Below are positions 1 through 8,826 of a stretch of 34,984 bases of DNA, in pieces. Below the pieces are notes generated by a model, which saw nothing but the letters and a program-made list of their open reading frames with translations, was not told the origin of the DNA and made no database searches. The DNA comes from Bacteroidota bacterium (lineage in GTDB: Bacteria > Bacteroidota > Rhodothermia > Rhodothermales > Bin80). The stretch is taken from positions 1-34,984 of the forward strand of contig JAPPNA010000085.1 of assembly GCA_028873925.1 (NCBI GenBank), written 5' to 3'. The position numbers and the translations under genes are program-made. Within the stretch, counting starts at the first letter, position 1; each line of letters opens with the position of its first letter.

Positions 1-173
1 CGCGCAGAGGTACGGGGCTTCCTCGTGCAGTGCGCTTTTGCCTCAGCGTACTGCTCATTGTTTTCGCTCAGCAGGTAGTTCCAAACAAAGCGGATGGCAC
101 CGGCCAACCGGTCGAGCCGCTGGTAGCCCGCGACCGATCCTGTCCACATTCGGTACTCGCTGGTGCCGTAGCA
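1..173 (-). pseudogene. TnpB-like (IS200/IS605 OrfB) N-terminal fragment, cut by window edge
   Basis: Read on the minus strand, this frame contains QRLDRLAGAIRFVWN followed by YLLSENNEQY. That matches the N-terminal helix-turn-helix segment of IS200/IS605 OrfB/TnpB proteins, whose usual form is RLYPT..Q...L....G..RFVWN. The expected KYRLYPT lead-in is degenerate (EYRMWTGS), and an in-frame TAG lies immediately upstream at 174-176. The only nearby ATG is at 147-149. The reading frame is open to position 1, so the rest of the gene, its RuvC domain and any omega-RNA lie outside the window. It is probably a decayed insertion sequence, but an intact element with an unusual N-terminus cannot be excluded. 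The family call rests on one short motif block. Confidence 0.42.
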
Positions 174-230
174 CTATTCGGCGGTTGATGCGTTGAGTCC
201 AGCAGCGGCCATGGTATCATTCTGGAACAG

Positions 231-257
231 CCCGGCAGCATTTGCTGCTCGGCCGGG
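231..257. other. Imperfect hairpin between the TnpB-like fragment and the sugar gene cluster
   Basis: CCCGGC (231-236) can pair with GCCGGG (252-257), and AGCA/TGCT can pair inside it, giving a GC-rich foldback. No T-run follows on either strand. It could be a subterminal hairpin of an IS200/IS605-type end or a weak terminator. Nothing else is recognisable between 174 and 367. Confidence 0.2.
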
Positions 258-367
258 GGCGTGCTCTTAATGAGTCGGCAAATGTCCGGTTCCAGAGTCT
301 TGCAAAAGGCTCTTCAGTCTAAACCGCCTATCTTGGGGCAATCTCATATTCAAACTTTTCAGTATAT

Positions 368-1366
368 ATGGCACGACCTGTCACACTCTTTACCGGCCAG
401 TGGGCCGATCTGACGCTGGACATCCTGGCCGCCAAAGCGGCCTCCTGGGGCTATGATGGCCTGGAGCTGGCCTGCTGGGGCGATCATTTTGATGTCCAAC
501 GGGCCCTGAACGAAGAGGATTACTGCCAGGAGCGGCATGAGCTGCTGGCCCGGCACGGCCTGCAGGTGCACGCAATCAGCAATCACCTGGTCGGACAGGC
601 TGTCTGCGACCTGATTGACGGGCGGCATCAGGCAATCATCCCGCCGCATGTGTGGCAGGATGGGGATCCGGAAGGGGTGCGCACGCGGGCCGCCCGGGAA
701 ATGATGGATACCGCACGCGCGGCGGCAAAGCTGGGCGTTGGTGTGGTCAACGGGTTTACCGGAAGCAGTATCTGGCCGCTTTTGTACTCGTTCCCACCGA
801 ATGCGCCCTCCATGATTGACGCAGGGTTTGAGGACTTTGCGCTGCGTTGGAATCCGATTATGGACGTGTTTGACGAAGTAGGGGTCAAATTCGGACTTGA
901 GGTGCATCCCACGGAAATTGCCTTTGACATTGCCAGCGCCGAGCGCGCGCTGGAGGCGATTGGACACCGCGAAGCATTTGGGTTCAACTACGATCCGAGT
1001 CATTTCGGGTATCAGGGCGTGGACTATGTGGCCTTTATTGACTCGTTTGCAGACCGCATCTACCATGCGCACATGAAGGATGTCTGGTGGTCAGACCGCC
1101 CTATGCGGGCGGGCGTGTTTGGAGGGCATACCGACTTCAATACGCCCGGGCGGTTCTGGGACTTTCGGTCCATCGGGCGGGGTCGGATTGACTTTGAAGC
1201 AATCATCCGGGCACTCAACAGGATCGGATATCAGGGCCCGCTGTCCATAGAATGGGAAGACGGAGGCATGGACCGTGAGCATGGGGCCGAAGAGGCCTGC
1301 GCGTTCGTCAGAAACGTCGACTTCAAGCCCTCAGCGGCAGCGTTCGATGCTGCGTTTGCCAACTAA
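368..1366 (+). CDS. Sugar phosphate isomerase/epimerase-like TIM-barrel protein (cytoplasmic)
   Basis: A 332-residue protein of the xylose-isomerase-like TIM-barrel superfamily (AP_endonuc_2 fold). Candidate metal ligands and catalytic acids sit in the usual places at the barrel strand ends: E in FGLEVHP, D and H in [10 protein letters not shown] and D in HAHMKDVWW, and E in SIEWEDGG. Unlike the paralogs downstream it has no signal peptide and starts [12 protein letters not shown], so it should act in the cytoplasm. It is the first gene of a plus-strand cluster, and the next gene overlaps its 3' end. The substrate is unknown; a sugar, polyol or keto-sugar isomerase or epimerase is the family expectation. 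No clear Shine-Dalgarno sequence precedes the ATG. Confidence 0.88.
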   Translation: MARPVTLFTGQWADLTLDILAAKAASWGYDGLELACWGDHFDVQRALNEEDYCQERHELLARHGLQVHAISNHLVGQAVCDLIDGRHQAIIPPHVWQDGDPEGVRTRAAREMMDTARAAAKLGVGVVNGFTGSSIWPLLYSFPPNAPSMIDAGFEDFALRWNPIMDVFDEVGVKFGLEVHPTEIAFDIASAERALEAIGHREAFGFNYDPSHFGYQGVDYVAFIDSFADRIYHAHMKDVWWSDRPMRAGVFGGHTDFNTPGRFWDFRSIGRGRIDFEAIIRALNRIGYQGPLSIEWEDGGMDREHGAEEACAFVRNVDFKPSAAAFDAAFAN

Positions 1367-2342
1367 AGCCGTTTGCGCGGGACTTGGGGTGCTGCTGGGC
1401 ATCTGGGCCGCAGACTCAGCCGCACAGGAGGCGGCCACCCTTGAAGTGGTAACCGATACCATCCCCGGTGCCGGGGTTACGTTTTCGCTGGTACATCTGC
1501 CCGGCGGCATGTTTGTAATGGGTACGCCGGACGATGAATCCGGGCGTGACGAGGACGAGGGGCCGGTGCGCCAGGTGCAGGTGGGTGCCTTTTATATGGC
1601 CACCCATGAGGTGACTTACGAAGCTTTCGCCGTGTTCAAGAGCCGCGACAGCGACAGTTTCGCAAGTGCTCCCGGGACTCAATTCGATCCGGATCTGGTA
1701 GCGCGCCCCAGCCCTCCCTATGAGGATCCCGCCCATGGTATGGGCACGACAGGGCATCCGGCGGTCGGCATGACGCAGTGGAGCGCGCTCCAATATGCGC
1801 GCTGGCTGTCGGAAAAAACGGGTCAGTTCTACCGGCTGCCGACAGAAGCGGAGTGGGAATACGCCTGCCGGGCTGGCACGCAAACAGCCTTCAGTTTCGG
1901 CGACGAAGTCGCAGACCTGGAGGCCCATGCCTGGCATTACGGCAACAGCGGCGAAGTGTACCATGCGGTCGGAGAGAAAGCCCCCAATCCCTGGGGGTTG
2001 TTTGACATGCACGGCAATGCCGCGGAATGGACCCTGGATCAGTACGCGGCATCGTTCCTCAAGGACCTGGAGGCTGAACCGGCCGTTGACCCTTGGTCAG
2101 AGCCGACACGTCTGCATCCGCGTACCGTGCGGGGTGGGGCCTACGATGATGACCCCGAAGCCCTGCGCTGCGGCGCGCGCCTTGAGTCAACGCTGCGTTG
2201 GAAACGGCGCGATCCGCAAATCCCCCGCAGTATGTGGTGGAACACCGATTCACCGTTCGTGGGCTTCCGAATCATACGGCCGGCTGCGCCGCCATCTGCC
2301 GAAGAGCAGGAAATGTTCTGGTTGACCGTATTGGGCGGATAA
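1347..2342 (+). CDS. Exported formylglycine-generating-enzyme-fold (SUMF1-like) protein
   Basis: A 331-residue protein with an N-terminal signal peptide ([18 protein letters not shown]...SAAQ) followed by an FGE/SUMF1-type domain. Diagnostic blocks are [67 protein letters not shown] and FVGFRI. The longer frame from 1275 adds a non-signal-like leader deep inside the upstream gene, so the ATG at 1347, with a 20-nt overlap, is preferred. True FGEs have two catalytic cysteines between GGS and RCAAR. Here that stretch is [13 protein letters not shown] and both are absent, so sulfatase activation is unlikely. No sulfatase gene is present in the window. It may be a binding or structural relative working with the neighbouring exported oxidoreductases. 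Confidence 0.87.
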   Translation: MLRLPTKAVCAGLGVLLGIWAADSAAQEAATLEVVTDTIPGAGVTFSLVHLPGGMFVMGTPDDESGRDEDEGPVRQVQVGAFYMATHEVTYEAFAVFKSRDSDSFASAPGTQFDPDLVARPSPPYEDPAHGMGTTGHPAVGMTQWSALQYARWLSEKTGQFYRLPTEAEWEYACRAGTQTAFSFGDEVADLEAHAWHYGNSGEVYHAVGEKAPNPWGLFDMHGNAAEWTLDQYAASFLKDLEAEPAVDPWSEPTRLHPRTVRGGAYDDDPEALRCGARLESTLRWKRRDPQIPRSMWWNTDSPFVGFRIIRPAAPPSAEEQEMFWLTVLGG

Positions 2343-2403
2343 TTCGGCAACTGTTGCGATAACTTGGTAAATTCACTGCGTTAACATAGAAATCGGACTG
2401 ATT

Positions 2404-3774
2404 ATGGACACCAAGAACAGACCTGCCTCCTGGACCCGCCGCGACTTCGTCAAAGGCGGCACCGCCGCGGTCGTGGGATCCGCGGTTGCGAGCCAGTTCC
2501 CGCTCAGGGCCAGCGCCTACTACGGGGTGGACGATACCATCCGCGTCGGGCTGATTGGGTGCGGAGGCCGCGGCACAGGCGCGGCCGTACAGGCACTTCA
2601 GGCCGCTGAAAACGTGCAGCTGGTCGCTATGTGCGATGCCTTTATGGACCGCGTGGAAGAAAGTTACGGCAATATCGTCGCACCGGAGAATTCGGATCCG
2701 CTGCCGGAAGATGTGCTGGCGCGCGTGCAGGTGCCCAAAGAGCACATGTTTGATGGGTTTGATGGCTACCAGAAGGTGCTCCCGCTGGTGGATGTGGTAA
2801 TCCTGACGACACCTCCGGGATTCCGGCCGGTGCATTTTGATGCGGCCGTGGAAGCCGGAAAGCAGGTGTTCATGGAGAAACCGCTGGCCACTGACGCGCC
2901 AGGTGTGCGCCAGATCCTGGCTACCGGAGAGAAGGCGCGGGCCAGGAAGCTTAATGTGGTGGTTGGCCTGCAGCGCCACTATCAGACGGTTTACCGCGAG
3001 TGGGTCAGCCGTCTGCATGCGGGCGCGATTGGGGACATTATCTTGGGACGCGTTTACTGGAATGGCGGCGGCGTGTGGGTCCGTGACCGGGCCTCGCTTG
3101 AAGAGGAAGCTCAGCGCAAGATCACCGAAATGGAGTACCAGATGCGGAACTGGTATTACTTCAATTGGCTGTGCGGCGATCATATTGTGGAGCAGCACAT
3201 CCACAACATTGATGTCGGCAACTGGGTGATGAAGGGTCATCCCGTGCGCGCCCAGGGTCAGGGCGGCCGGCTGGTACGTACCGGTATGGATCACGGCGAG
3301 ATCTATGACCACCACTTTGTGGAATTTGAGTATGCCAGTGGAGCCCGGGTGCTGAGCCAGTGCCGCCATATGCCGGACTGCATGAATCGCGTATCGGAAG
3401 GCTTTCATGGCAGCCGCGGTGCCGCGCCCAGTCCTGGAGAGATCATCGGTACGTTCGGCAATGTGATTTACAAGCATCGTGACAAAGATGACCCCAATCC
3501 CTATCAGGTTGAACACGATGAGCTGTTCGCAGCCATCAACGCCGGGGAATTCAAGTACGAGGATACCCAAAACGGTGCGGAGGCCACGATGAGCTCCATT
3601 ATGGGACGTATGGCCACCTATACCGGGCAGGTGATTACCTGGGAAGATGCCATCAACGACGATGTGCAGCTGGTCCCGGACAAATTGGCGTGGGATGTGG
3701 ATCCGCCTGTGATGCCGGATAAGCATGGCCGGTACAAGATCCCTCTTCCGGGCGTTGCTAAGCCCGACGCGTAG
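2404..3774 (+). CDS. Tat-exported Gfo/Idh/MocA family oxidoreductase
   Basis: A 456-residue protein starting with a twin-arginine signal (TRRDFVKGG, then a hydrophobic stretch ending near ASA). A Rossmann dinucleotide-binding motif, VGLIGCGGRGTGA, follows, then the family's MEKPLATD block containing the EKP catalytic lysine. A second conserved block, NWYYFNWLCGDHIVEQ..HN.D..NWV, is shared with the oxidoreductase at 4794. Family members oxidise or reduce sugars or cyclitols with NAD(P). Exported members, such as glucose-fructose oxidoreductase, keep the cofactor tightly bound. It probably acts in the periplasm on a sugar or glycoside together with the TIM-barrel proteins in this cluster. The 61-nt upstream gap leaves room for a promoter, but none is clear. 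Confidence 0.92.
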   Translation: MDTKNRPASWTRRDFVKGGTAAVVGSAVASQFPLRASAYYGVDDTIRVGLIGCGGRGTGAAVQALQAAENVQLVAMCDAFMDRVEESYGNIVAPENSDPLPEDVLARVQVPKEHMFDGFDGYQKVLPLVDVVILTTPPGFRPVHFDAAVEAGKQVFMEKPLATDAPGVRQILATGEKARARKLNVVVGLQRHYQTVYREWVSRLHAGAIGDIILGRVYWNGGGVWVRDRASLEEEAQRKITEMEYQMRNWYYFNWLCGDHIVEQHIHNIDVGNWVMKGHPVRAQGQGGRLVRTGMDHGEIYDHHFVEFEYASGARVLSQCRHMPDCMNRVSEGFHGSRGAAPSPGEIIGTFGNVIYKHRDKDDPNPYQVEHDELFAAINAGEFKYEDTQNGAEATMSSIMGRMATYTGQVITWEDAINDDVQLVPDKLAWDVDPPVMPDKHGRYKIPLPGVAKPDA

Positions 3775-3778
3775 CGTG

Positions 3779-4759
3779 ATGTCGTTGTGCTGCACGCTGT
3801 CATGGTTGGCAGCCGGTGCAGCCCTTGGGCAGCCCTTGGAGCGGTTTTTGTTTGACCGCCCCCAGATGGGGGCCGTGGTCCGCGTGGTGCTCTATGCGCC
3901 GGATTCAGTGCGGGCGCACCAGGCCGCCGCAGCCGCATTCGCTCGGATAGACTCGCTGAACGCACATTTGAGCGACTGGATTCAGGACAGTGAGCTCAAT
4001 CGGCTGTCCAGGACTTATGGTCAGCCTGTTCAGGTAAGCGATGATCTCTGGATGGTTTTGAGTACGGCCCAAGCGATCGCAGCGGCCTCCGAGGGGCATT
4101 TTGATGTGACTGTGGGTCCGCTCACGCGATTGTGGCGCTGGGGGATGCGCAGGAATCAGCTGCCGAACCCGGCGGAGGTGGAGAAAGCGCTACGCTCGGT
4201 GGGCTACCGGTATCTGGACTTGGATGCTCTTCATCAGACCGCGCGGCTCTTGCGATCGGGCATGCGACTGGACCTGGGGGGAATTGCCAAAGGGTATGCC
4301 GCCGATGAGGCTTTACGTGTTTTGCAGGAGCTGGGCTACGCGGCATCTACGGTGGATGCCGGAGGAGATATGGCCATCGGCGCACCACCGCCGAACAGCG
4401 CAGGTTGGCCTGTGCAGATTACGGTTGCCGATTCGACCGGCCGCCGCGTGCGGAAGGAACTGATCCTGGCCCACTGCGGCGTGGCCGCATCCGGGGCCAC
4501 ATACCGGTTCATTGAGCACGAAGGCACACGCTTTTCCCACATAGTAAGCCCACTAACCGGCATGGGGATCACCTTTGATCGGATCGTTACTGTTGTCGCC
4601 TCCAGCGGGATGCAGGCGGATGCCTGGGCCTCAGCCTACAGTGTCATGGAGGCCGCGGCGGATCATGCCGTGTATCAGGCGCAATTGGATCTGTACCTGG
4701 TACAGCGTTCAGGCGGAAAGGAGCGGATGTGGGTCAGCCGGAATCGCGTGCCGGAGTAG
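3779..4759 (+). CDS. apbE: ApbE-family FAD:protein FMN transferase
   Basis: A 326-residue protein with a signal-like N-terminus (MSLCCTLSWLAAGAALGQ). ApbE signatures are LDLGGIAKGYAADEAL, STVDAGGDMAIG, GVAASGATYR, HIVSPLTG and the C-terminal ADAWASAYSVM with its metal-binding Asp. The enzyme covalently attaches FMN to Thr/Ser of exported proteins such as NqrB/C, RnfG or FMN-bind domain proteins. The start at 3779 lies 4 nt after the upstream stop. A longer frame from 3725 would overlap the oxidoreductase by about 50 nt and hide the signal peptide. It lies between two Gfo/Idh/MocA genes, an unusual position since those use NAD(P). No obvious FMN-acceptor protein is encoded in the window. Confidence 0.9.
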   Translation: MSLCCTLSWLAAGAALGQPLERFLFDRPQMGAVVRVVLYAPDSVRAHQAAAAAFARIDSLNAHLSDWIQDSELNRLSRTYGQPVQVSDDLWMVLSTAQAIAAASEGHFDVTVGPLTRLWRWGMRRNQLPNPAEVEKALRSVGYRYLDLDALHQTARLLRSGMRLDLGGIAKGYAADEALRVLQELGYAASTVDAGGDMAIGAPPPNSAGWPVQITVADSTGRRVRKELILAHCGVAASGATYRFIEHEGTRFSHIVSPLTGMGITFDRIVTVVASSGMQADAWASAYSVMEAAADHAVYQAQLDLYLVQRSGGKERMWVSRNRVPE

Positions 4760-4793
4760 ATATGTATACGATAGTGTATATTGGTCTGGCTAA

Positions 4794-6122
4794 ATGCAGG
4801 ATTTCATGGATAAATCATTGGATCTTACAAGGCGGACTTTTTTGAAGGCTTCGGCTGCCGGTACGCTGGGGCTGATGGCATCGGGCAATTTTGCCTATGC
4901 GGGGGGCAGTGATGTGCTCAAGGTGGGGGTGATTGGTTGCGGCGGTCGCGGGACCGGCGCAGCCCGGGACGCTGTCGTATCGGCGGAGCAGGTGCAGATT
5001 ACAGCTATGGGCGATCTGTTTGAAAACAGACTGGACGCGTCCATAGAGAACCTGCGCGATGAAATCGGCAATGCCTTCCAGGTGGATAAGGATCACAAGT
5101 TTGTGGGATTTGATGCCTATCAGCATGTCATCGCCAGCGATGTGGACATGATTATTCTGGCTACGCCCCCGGGATTCCGGCCGATGCATTTTTCGGCGGC
5201 CGTGGAAGCCGGCAAGCATGTCTTCATGGAAAAACCGGTTTCGGTGGATGTCGCCGGGGCCGTTGAGATTGTAAAAACCGGCAAAGTGGCTACGGAGAAA
5301 GGGCTGTCTGTGGTCGCCGGCACCCTGTACCGCCGGCAGAACAGCTTTGTGGAGGCAGTGCGCCGCATCCATGATGGCATGATCGGTCAGATCGTAGCGG
5401 CCCAGGAATACTACATGACCGGTCCGATCTGGCTCAGGCCCCGCAAGAGCGGGATGTCGGATATGGAGTGGCAATGCCGCAACTGGTACTACTTCACCTG
5501 GCTCAGCGGCGACCACATTGTGGAGCAGTTCGTGCACAATCTGGATGTGCTCAACTGGGTCCTCCAGGCCCATCCGGAGTCGGCGCTTGCTATGGGCGGA
5601 CGCATTGAGCGCGTGGATCCGTCATACGGTCACATTTATGATCATTTCAGTGTGGAGTATCTGTATCTGGGCGGCATCCCGGTGGAGGCTAAGTGTCGCC
5701 AGATCAACCAGGCGACCAATCGTGTCACCAACAGGATCGTCGGTACCGAAGGCGTAGCGGAACTGCACCCGCGGTATTCAAAATTAACTTCGCACTCAGG
5801 TTCACTCCTGTATGAGATGACGGAGCCTGGCAACAACGGGTACGTGCAGGAGCACGCGGATCTGATCAGGGCCATTCGTACGGGAACGCCCATAAATGAG
5901 GCGCGCCAGATTGCCGAGAGCACGCTGACGGCGGTGTTGGGCCGTGAGAGCGCCTACACGGGACAGCTGCTTTCCTGGCAGGACCTGCTTGATTCCAATC
6001 AGGATCTGGTACCGAAGAAATTTGCGTTCGGCAGCATGCCGCTGCCACCGGTGCCGGTACCGGGCAAAACCAAACTCAACCGCGCGCCCGTCTGGCAGGA
6101 TTTTACCGCGTCCGCCGGGTGA
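4794..6122 (+). CDS. Tat-exported Gfo/Idh/MocA family oxidoreductase (second copy)
   Basis: A 442-residue protein with a twin-arginine signal (LTRRTFLKAS...GLMASGNFAYA). A second ATG at 4806 would also keep the whole Tat motif. The Rossmann motif is VGVIGCGGRGTGAA and the catalytic block is MEKPVSVDVAG. It is a clear paralog of the protein at 2404, sharing the CRNWYYF.WL.GDHIVEQ region and a similar C-terminal layout. It probably catalyses a related NAD(P)-dependent oxidation or reduction of a sugar or cyclitol in the periplasm. The following isomerase gene begins 24 nt after its stop, which suggests co-transcription. Confidence 0.92.
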   Translation: MQDFMDKSLDLTRRTFLKASAAGTLGLMASGNFAYAGGSDVLKVGVIGCGGRGTGAARDAVVSAEQVQITAMGDLFENRLDASIENLRDEIGNAFQVDKDHKFVGFDAYQHVIASDVDMIILATPPGFRPMHFSAAVEAGKHVFMEKPVSVDVAGAVEIVKTGKVATEKGLSVVAGTLYRRQNSFVEAVRRIHDGMIGQIVAAQEYYMTGPIWLRPRKSGMSDMEWQCRNWYYFTWLSGDHIVEQFVHNLDVLNWVLQAHPESALAMGGRIERVDPSYGHIYDHFSVEYLYLGGIPVEAKCRQINQATNRVTNRIVGTEGVAELHPRYSKLTSHSGSLLYEMTEPGNNGYVQEHADLIRAIRTGTPINEARQIAESTLTAVLGRESAYTGQLLSWQDLLDSNQDLVPKKFAFGSMPLPPVPVPGKTKLNRAPVWQDFTASAG

Positions 6123-6146
6123 GCGCGCATCTGCAACCGACCATAG

Positions 6147-7037
6147 ATGAGACGCCGTGATTTCCTGAAGACCTCCGCCATCGGGCTGACCGGCCTGGCC
6201 TTCGCGGAACCCCGCTGGCACGCCGGCACGATCCGCAAAGCGGTTAAGTTCGGTATGGTGGAGGAAGAGGGCATGTCCATATTGGAGAAGTTTCAGCTAC
6301 TGAATGATCTGGGGTTTGACGGGGTGGAAATGGACAGTCCCAGCAGTCTGGACCGCGATGAAGTGATCGCCGCCCGGGATGCAGTAGGCCTTCCGATCCA
6401 CGGCGTGGTCGATTCGGTGCACTGGCAGAAAACGCTGTCTGATGCGGATCCTGCGGTTCGGGCGGAAGGGGTGGCCGGATTGCGTACGGCGTTGGATGAT
6501 GCGGCCGCGTACGGCGCGTCCACGGTACTGTTGGTTCCTGCGGTGGTGAACAAGAATGTGTCCTATGCGGATGCCTACACACGCTCGCAGGCGGAAATCC
6601 GTAAGGTGCTTCCGATGGCTGAGGAGCTGGGTGTCAGGATTGCCATTGAAAACGTGTGGAACATGTTTCTGCTCAGTCCGCTGGAGTGCGCCCGGTATGT
6701 GGACGAGTTCGAAACCGATGCCATTGGCTGGTATTTCGATGTCGGCAATATTGTCAATTACGGGTGGCCGGAACACTGGATCAGGACACTCGGTCATCGG
6801 ATCCTGAAGCTCGATATAAAGGAGTACAGCCGCAGCAAACGGGATCAGGAAGGACCCTATGCCGGCTTCAGGGTGCCGCTGGGAGAGGGAGACTGTGATT
6901 GGCCGGAAGTTGTCAAGGCATTGGACGATATCGGGTATGAAGGCTGGGCTACGGCTGAAATTGCAGGCGGCGACACCGAGCGGCTGCGTGAAATCGCCGA
7001 GCGGATGAATCGCATCCTGCCCACCGTTCAGAAGTAA
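6147..7037 (+). CDS. Tat-exported sugar isomerase/epimerase-like TIM-barrel protein
   Basis: A 296-residue protein beginning with a short twin-arginine signal (MRRRDFLKTSAIGLTGLAFA). The remainder is a xylose-isomerase-like TIM barrel of the L-ribulose-5-phosphate 3-epimerase / hydroxypyruvate isomerase type. Probable metal-binding positions are E in RIAIENVW, D in WYFDVGNI, D in LKLDIKEY and E in ATAEIAGG. Export implies that its substrate is an unphosphorylated sugar or keto-sugar, probably the product of a neighbouring Gfo/Idh/MocA enzyme. The stop is followed 10 nt later by the next isomerase gene, so the genes are likely co-transcribed. Confidence 0.9.
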   Translation: MRRRDFLKTSAIGLTGLAFAEPRWHAGTIRKAVKFGMVEEEGMSILEKFQLLNDLGFDGVEMDSPSSLDRDEVIAARDAVGLPIHGVVDSVHWQKTLSDADPAVRAEGVAGLRTALDDAAAYGASTVLLVPAVVNKNVSYADAYTRSQAEIRKVLPMAEELGVRIAIENVWNMFLLSPLECARYVDEFETDAIGWYFDVGNIVNYGWPEHWIRTLGHRILKLDIKEYSRSKRDQEGPYAGFRVPLGEGDCDWPEVVKALDDIGYEGWATAEIAGGDTERLREIAERMNRILPTVQK

Positions 7038-7047
7038 TCAATCCTCA

Positions 7048-7896
7048 ATGGAACGACGCGAATTTGTCAGGACCGGCCTGCTGGGTGCCGTTGCGGCTGG
7101 CTTTGGGCCTGCATCAACACCGCTGAAAGGCAACATCAATCATTCCGTGTGCAAGTGGTGTTATCCTGACCTGACGGTTGAGGAACTGGCACAGGCTGCG
7201 GCGACCATGGGCATAAAGTCCGTTGAGCTGCTGCACCCGGAGGAGTGGCCGGTACTCAATAAGTACAACCTTACGTGTGCGTTGCCGTTTGGTCCGGTCA
7301 TTGATGGCAAGCGCCGCATCCCGGATGGCTTCAATGATCCGACCAACCACGAGTGGCTCATTCCGATGTTCAATGAGCGGATTGCCCAGGTGGCGGAGGC
7401 AGGGTATCCCAGTGTGATCTGTTTTTCCGGGAACCGCCGGGGCATGGATGATGAGACGGGCCTTGAAAACTGCGTGGCCGGGCTAAAGCACATTATTCCT
7501 ACCGCGGAGCGTATGGGTGTCACGGTCTGTATGGAGCTGCTTAACAGCAGGGTTGATCATGCGGCCTACATGTGCGACCGGACCTCTTGGGGTGTGGAGC
7601 TGTGTGATCGGGTTAATTCCGACCGATTCAAGCTGCTTTACGACATTTACCATATGCAGATCATGGAGGGGGATGTGATCCGCACAATCCGGGAGTTCCA
7701 TCCCTACATCGGGCATTACCACACCGGCGGCAATCCGGGCCGTAACGAGATTGATGACTCGCAGGAGCTCAATTATCCGGCAATCATGCGGGCCATTGTA
7801 GAATCCGGGTACACCGGATTTGTGGGGCAGGAATTTGTGCCGAGTCGGACACCGCTGATTTCTCTTCGGGAGGCGGTCCATACGTGTGACGTGTAG
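7048..7896 (+). CDS. Hydroxypyruvate-isomerase-like TIM-barrel protein with Tat-type N-terminus
   Basis: A 282-residue protein starting MERREFVRTGLLGAVAAGFG, a short Tat-like signal. The barrel resembles the hydroxypyruvate isomerase (Hyi) branch: VCMELLNSRVDH holds one catalytic Glu, YDIYHMQIMEGD the Asp/His ligands, HYHTGGNPGRNE the second His, and FVGQEFVP the second Glu. Hyi-type enzymes interconvert hydroxypyruvate and tartronate semialdehyde, but exported relatives most likely act on other keto-sugars. NPGR and YH.QI blocks are shared with the next gene, indicating a local duplication. The true substrate cannot be deduced. Confidence 0.9.
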   Translation: MERREFVRTGLLGAVAAGFGPASTPLKGNINHSVCKWCYPDLTVEELAQAAATMGIKSVELLHPEEWPVLNKYNLTCALPFGPVIDGKRRIPDGFNDPTNHEWLIPMFNERIAQVAEAGYPSVICFSGNRRGMDDETGLENCVAGLKHIIPTAERMGVTVCMELLNSRVDHAAYMCDRTSWGVELCDRVNSDRFKLLYDIYHMQIMEGDVIRTIREFHPYIGHYHTGGNPGRNEIDDSQELNYPAIMRAIVESGYTGFVGQEFVPSRTPLISLREAVHTCDV

Positions 7897-7926
7897 GTAC
7901 AGTCAGCTCAATCAAAGAATTTTGTC

Positions 7927-8826
7927 ATGAACAGGCGTGATTTTGTTTCCACCGGATTAATGGGTGCGGCGGCATTGGGCTGCGGCACGATGCAGGCCCA
8001 TGAGTCGGGGGCTGCCTTCAAACTGAAGTATGCCCCGCATTTTGGGATGTTCAGCAACAGTGCGGGCGGTGATCTGGTGGACCAGATCATGTTTGCCGCC
8101 GACCAGGGCTTTACCGCTTGGGAGGACAACGGGATGAAGGGCCGCTCAGTAGAGGTGCAGGAGCGCATTGCCCGGGCGATGGCGCAGCGGGACATGCAGA
8201 TGGGTGTCTTTGTGGCACACACGATTCACTGGCGCGAGCCGAATCTGGCGGGGGGTGATGAAGATCTGCGGGCGCAGTTTTTGAATGAGATTGAGGAATC
8301 CGTAGAAGTGGCTAAGCGTGTCAACGCCACTTGGATGACCGTGGTGCCCGGCTTTGTGGATTTGCGGCTGGACATGGGCTATCAGACCGCAAATGTGGTG
8401 GAAAGCCTGCGCCGGGCCAGTGACATACTGGAGCCGCATGGTCTGGTGATGGTGTTGGAGCCGCTCAATCCGCTCAATCATCCGGGCCTGTTTCTGACCA
8501 AGATTCCGCAGGCCTACCAGGTATGCCGCGCGGTGGACAGTCCGGCCTGCAAGATTCTCAATGATCTGTATCACCAGCAGATCACCGAGGGCAACCTGAT
8601 CCCGAACATTGATCGGGCCTGGAGTGAGACCGCGTATTTCCAGATTGGTGACAATCCCGGCCGCAAGGAGCCTACCACCGGCGAGATCAATTATAGGAAT
8701 GTGTTCAAGCACATTCACTCCAAGGGCTTTACGGGTATTTTGGGCATGGAGCACGGCAACTATCAGTCCGGCAAGGAGGGTGAGGAGGCCCTGATTGCCG
8801 CTTACCGCTCGGTGGACGACTTTTGA
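7927..8826 (+). CDS. Hydroxypyruvate-isomerase-like TIM-barrel protein with Tat-type N-terminus (second copy)
   Basis: A 299-residue protein starting MNRRDFVSTGLMGAAALGCG, a Tat-like signal; the cysteine after ALG could also form a lipobox (LGC). The Hyi-like barrel shows VMVLEPLNPLNHPG (Glu), NDLYHQQITEGN (Asp/His), IGDNPGRKEPTTGEINY and ILGMEHGN (Glu). It is a diverged paralog of the upstream gene, separated from it by 30 nt. The cluster therefore encodes three exported TIM-barrel isomerases in a row, probably acting on successive or alternative intermediates. After its stop there is no gene for about 500 nt. Confidence 0.9.
   Translation: MNRRDFVSTGLMGAAALGCGTMQAHESGAAFKLKYAPHFGMFSNSAGGDLVDQIMFAADQGFTAWEDNGMKGRSVEVQERIARAMAQRDMQMGVFVAHTIHWREPNLAGGDEDLRAQFLNEIEESVEVAKRVNATWMTVVPGFVDLRLDMGYQTANVVESLRRASDILEPHGLVMVLEPLNPLNHPGLFLTKIPQAYQVCRAVDSPACKILNDLYHQQITEGNLIPNIDRAWSETAYFQIGDNPGRKEPTTGEINYRNVFKHIHSKGFTGILGMEHGNYQSGKEGEEALIAAYRSVDDF

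Noticed and set aside
359-1072. Long minus-strand frame opposite the first TIM-barrel gene
   Set aside because: It is a mirror of the plus-strand gene's codon structure and has no family-like pattern.
2272-3795. A 507-codon minus-strand frame opposite the Gfo/Idh/MocA gene
   Set aside because: The plus strand has a Tat signal, Rossmann and EKP motifs; the minus translation is rich in His, Arg and Pro with no domain.
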